A DNA stretch of 64,000 nucleotides from Pseudonocardia sp. HH130629-09 (GTDB lineage: Bacteria > Actinomycetota > Actinomycetes > Mycobacteriales > Pseudonocardiaceae): positions 1-64,000 of the forward strand of contig NZ_CP011868.1 in the NCBI RefSeq assembly GCF_001294645.1. The letters are read 5' to 3'. Below the pieces are notes generated by a model. It had not been told where the DNA came from, ran no database searches, and worked only from the letters and a program-made list of their open reading frames with translations. Each line of letters begins with the position of its first letter. The stretch's first letter is position 1. The position numbers were made by a program, and so were the translations under genes. Of this stretch, positions 62,598-64,000 are shown piece after piece.

Positions 62598-63533
62598 GTG
62601 CGCCTGTCGATGTTGGACCGCTCGCGGACGCGGGCCGGGGAGCCCGACGCCGCCGCGGTCCGCGGGACGGTGGCGCGCGCGGTGCGCGCCGAGCAGCTCG
62701 GCTACCACCGGTTCTGGGTGGCCGAGCACCACGCCGTGCCCGGGATCGCGTCGGGCAGCCCGCCGGTCCTGATGGCGGCGGTGGGCGCGGCGACGTCGCG
62801 GATCCGGGTCGGCTCGGGCGGGATCATGCTGCCCAACCACCAGCCGCTCGTCGTCGCGGAGCAGGTCGCGTTGCTGGAGGCGCTGCACCCCGGGCGGATC
62901 GACCTCGGGATCGGGCGCTCGCCCGGGTTCACCGAGCCGGTGCGCCGTGCCCTGCGTGCCGGGGCCGCGGACGACGCCGCGTTCCGCGCCGCCCTCGACG
63001 AGCTGCGCGCCTACCTCGACGGCAGCGGCCCGGTCACCGCCCGGCCGCGGCTGGAGCACGCCGTCCCGCTGTTCCTGCTCGCGACCGGGGCGGGCCTGGC
63101 CCTGGCCGGTGACCTGGGGCTGCCCGTCGTCGTCGGCGGCCCGGTGCTCGACGACCCGGCGACGCTGGCGGACTACCGCGAGCGGGCCGGGGACGCCGCG
63201 CACCTCGTGGTGTCCGTCGACGTGCTCGTCGGGGACCCGCAGCTGGCGCTGTCCGAGGCGTGGGCGCACGCCGCGGCCCGCACCACCGGCGAGTTCCCGC
63301 CGCTGGAACCGCCGGACCCGCGGCGGGTGACGACCCGGCGCCAGCGGGAGACCCTGGACCGGGCGCTGGCCCGCTCCGTCGTCGGCGACGAGGACACGGT
63401 CGCCGAGCGCCTCGACGACCTCGTGACCCGCACCGGCGCCGACGAGCTGCTGGTGTTCTCCTCGACCCACGACCGCGACGCGCAGGCCGACTCCGACGCC
63501 GCGTTGGCCCGGCTGCTCGGCGCGGGCCGCTGA
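62598..63533 (+). CDS. LLM-class (luciferase-like) flavin-dependent oxidoreductase
   Basis: This 311-residue protein has the bacterial luciferase-like barrel: RAEQLGYHRFWVAEHHAVPG, IRVGSGGIMLPNHQPLVVAE and LHPGRIDLGIGRSPG are typical of the MsnO8/YhbW-type group. FMN or F420 dependence cannot be told from these motifs. The GTG at 62598 (start of RLSMLDRSR) matches the usual N-terminus. It is convergent with the DUF2771 gene, with 61 nt between. Confidence 0.87.
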   Translation: MRLSMLDRSRTRAGEPDAAAVRGTVARAVRAEQLGYHRFWVAEHHAVPGIASGSPPVLMAAVGAATSRIRVGSGGIMLPNHQPLVVAEQVALLEALHPGRIDLGIGRSPGFTEPVRRALRAGAADDAAFRAALDELRAYLDGSGPVTARPRLEHAVPLFLLATGAGLALAGDLGLPVVVGGPVLDDPATLADYRERAGDAAHLVVSVDVLVGDPQLALSEAWAHAAARTTGEFPPLEPPDPRRVTTRRQRETLDRALARSVVGDEDTVAERLDDLVTRTGADELLVFSSTHDRDAQADSDAALARLLGAGR

Positions 63534-63594
63534 GATCCGGATCGGTGCCGCTGGGACCCGGGGCGGTGCCGCTGGGACCGGGGTCCGTGCCCGC

Positions 63595-64000
63595 TCAGCC
63601 CTGCTCGCCGACCAGGACCCAGGTCGCGCGGACCGGGAACTGGATGTCGGTGCTCTCCGGGTCGATCGACGGCGGCGCCCCGAACACCTGCACCTGCGCG
63701 GTGACGAGCCGGTCGCCCGGCTCGGGCAGGGACAGCGTGAAGTCGGTCCGGGTGCCCGGCGCGGCGATCGCGCTGCGCTGCTGGACCGGGGTCGGGTCGG
63801 TGCCGCGGGTGAACGCGTAGGCGACCTGCCAGGGCGCGGAGGACACCTCCTCGGGCACCGTGATGCGGACCTCCGTCCCGGGCGGGACCGGCGCGGTCAC
63901 CCGGGCGTTCGGGGCGTCCTGGCAGTTCTGCAGGCTGGTGTCGCAGAACTGGGTGGGCGCCGCGACCAGCGCGGTGCCGCCGACGTCGAACGTGACCGTC
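63595..64000 (-). CDS. DUF2771-family protein, C-terminal part (5' end outside window)
   Basis: The frame is open from the window edge to a TGA at 63595 and encodes ~134 residues. Paired cysteines in PTQFCDTSLQNCQDAPNARV and the strand-rich region APVPPGTEVRITVPEEVSSA and WQVAYAFTRGT fit DUF2771, an actinobacterial exported protein family of unknown role. The N-terminal signal or lipoprotein sequence lies outside the window. Confidence 0.7.
   Translation of the reverse strand, partial: TVTFDVGGTALVAAPTQFCDTSLQNCQDAPNARVTAPVPPGTEVRITVPEEVSSAPWQVAYAFTRGTDPTPVQQRSAIAAPGTRTDFTLSLPEPGDRLVTAQVQVFGAPPSIDPESTDIQFPVRATWVLVGEQG

Overview
The window is very GC-rich, uses GTG starts and 4-nt stop/start overlaps heavily, and carries a mycofactocin locus, a DUF2771 gene and an S-L-M ordered CO-dehydrogenase-like operon. 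This points to a high-GC actinobacterium, most like Pseudonocardiales. That placement is inference; there is no rRNA or tRNA to fix it.

Left end (1-5.6 kb): the tail of a siderophore-interacting protein, a decayed nickel/cobalt permease, and nrdAB for an aerobic ribonucleotide reductase. The small subunit has Phe where the radical Tyr should be (class Ic type). The operon lies behind a cobalamin riboswitch and a probable NrdR box, so B12 and dNTP status should both repress it. nrdA is broken by a 1-nt deletion.

5.6-15.9 kb: a methyltransferase, a [2Fe-2S] ferredoxin-like protein, and a minus-strand Dpp/Nik-type uptake operon (double ATPase, two permeases, Tat-type binding lipoprotein) with an MFS exporter and a second paralogous binding protein. 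A DUF952-GNAT fusion follows.

16-33.4 kb: the mycofactocin locus. mftA, mftB and mftC are canonical. The usual mftD position holds a ~1,565-residue fusion of two FadH/OYE-type oxidoreductases, scattered with in-frame repeats and palindromes, and its first half has lost the Fe-S cysteines. mftE follows. A LacI-controlled purine operon (ABC importer, nucleoside hydrolase, adenine deaminase) and a phosphodiesterase-like gene then separate mftE from mftF.

33.4-39.9 kb: molybdenum hydroxylase genes coxS-coxL-coxM-coxG (form II, AYRGAGR motif), a P1-family peptidase and a small unknown gene. Further right, moaD, moaA, a Mo-binding HTH regulator, modB and modC form a complementary molybdenum set, without modA.

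40-48.7 kb: a four-gene Wadjet/Mks-like SMC system (JetA kleisin, JetB KITE, JetC 1,503-aa ATPase, JetD Toprim-like nuclease), lying between a PepSY gene and an OmpR-type two-component system. This is the strongest defence-system candidate here.

50.8-64 kb: mostly household genes: a secreted protein, acyl-CoA dehydrogenase, subtilase, phospholipase D-like protein, acyl-CoA synthetase, cold-shock protein, luciferase-like monooxygenase and a partial DUF2771 protein.
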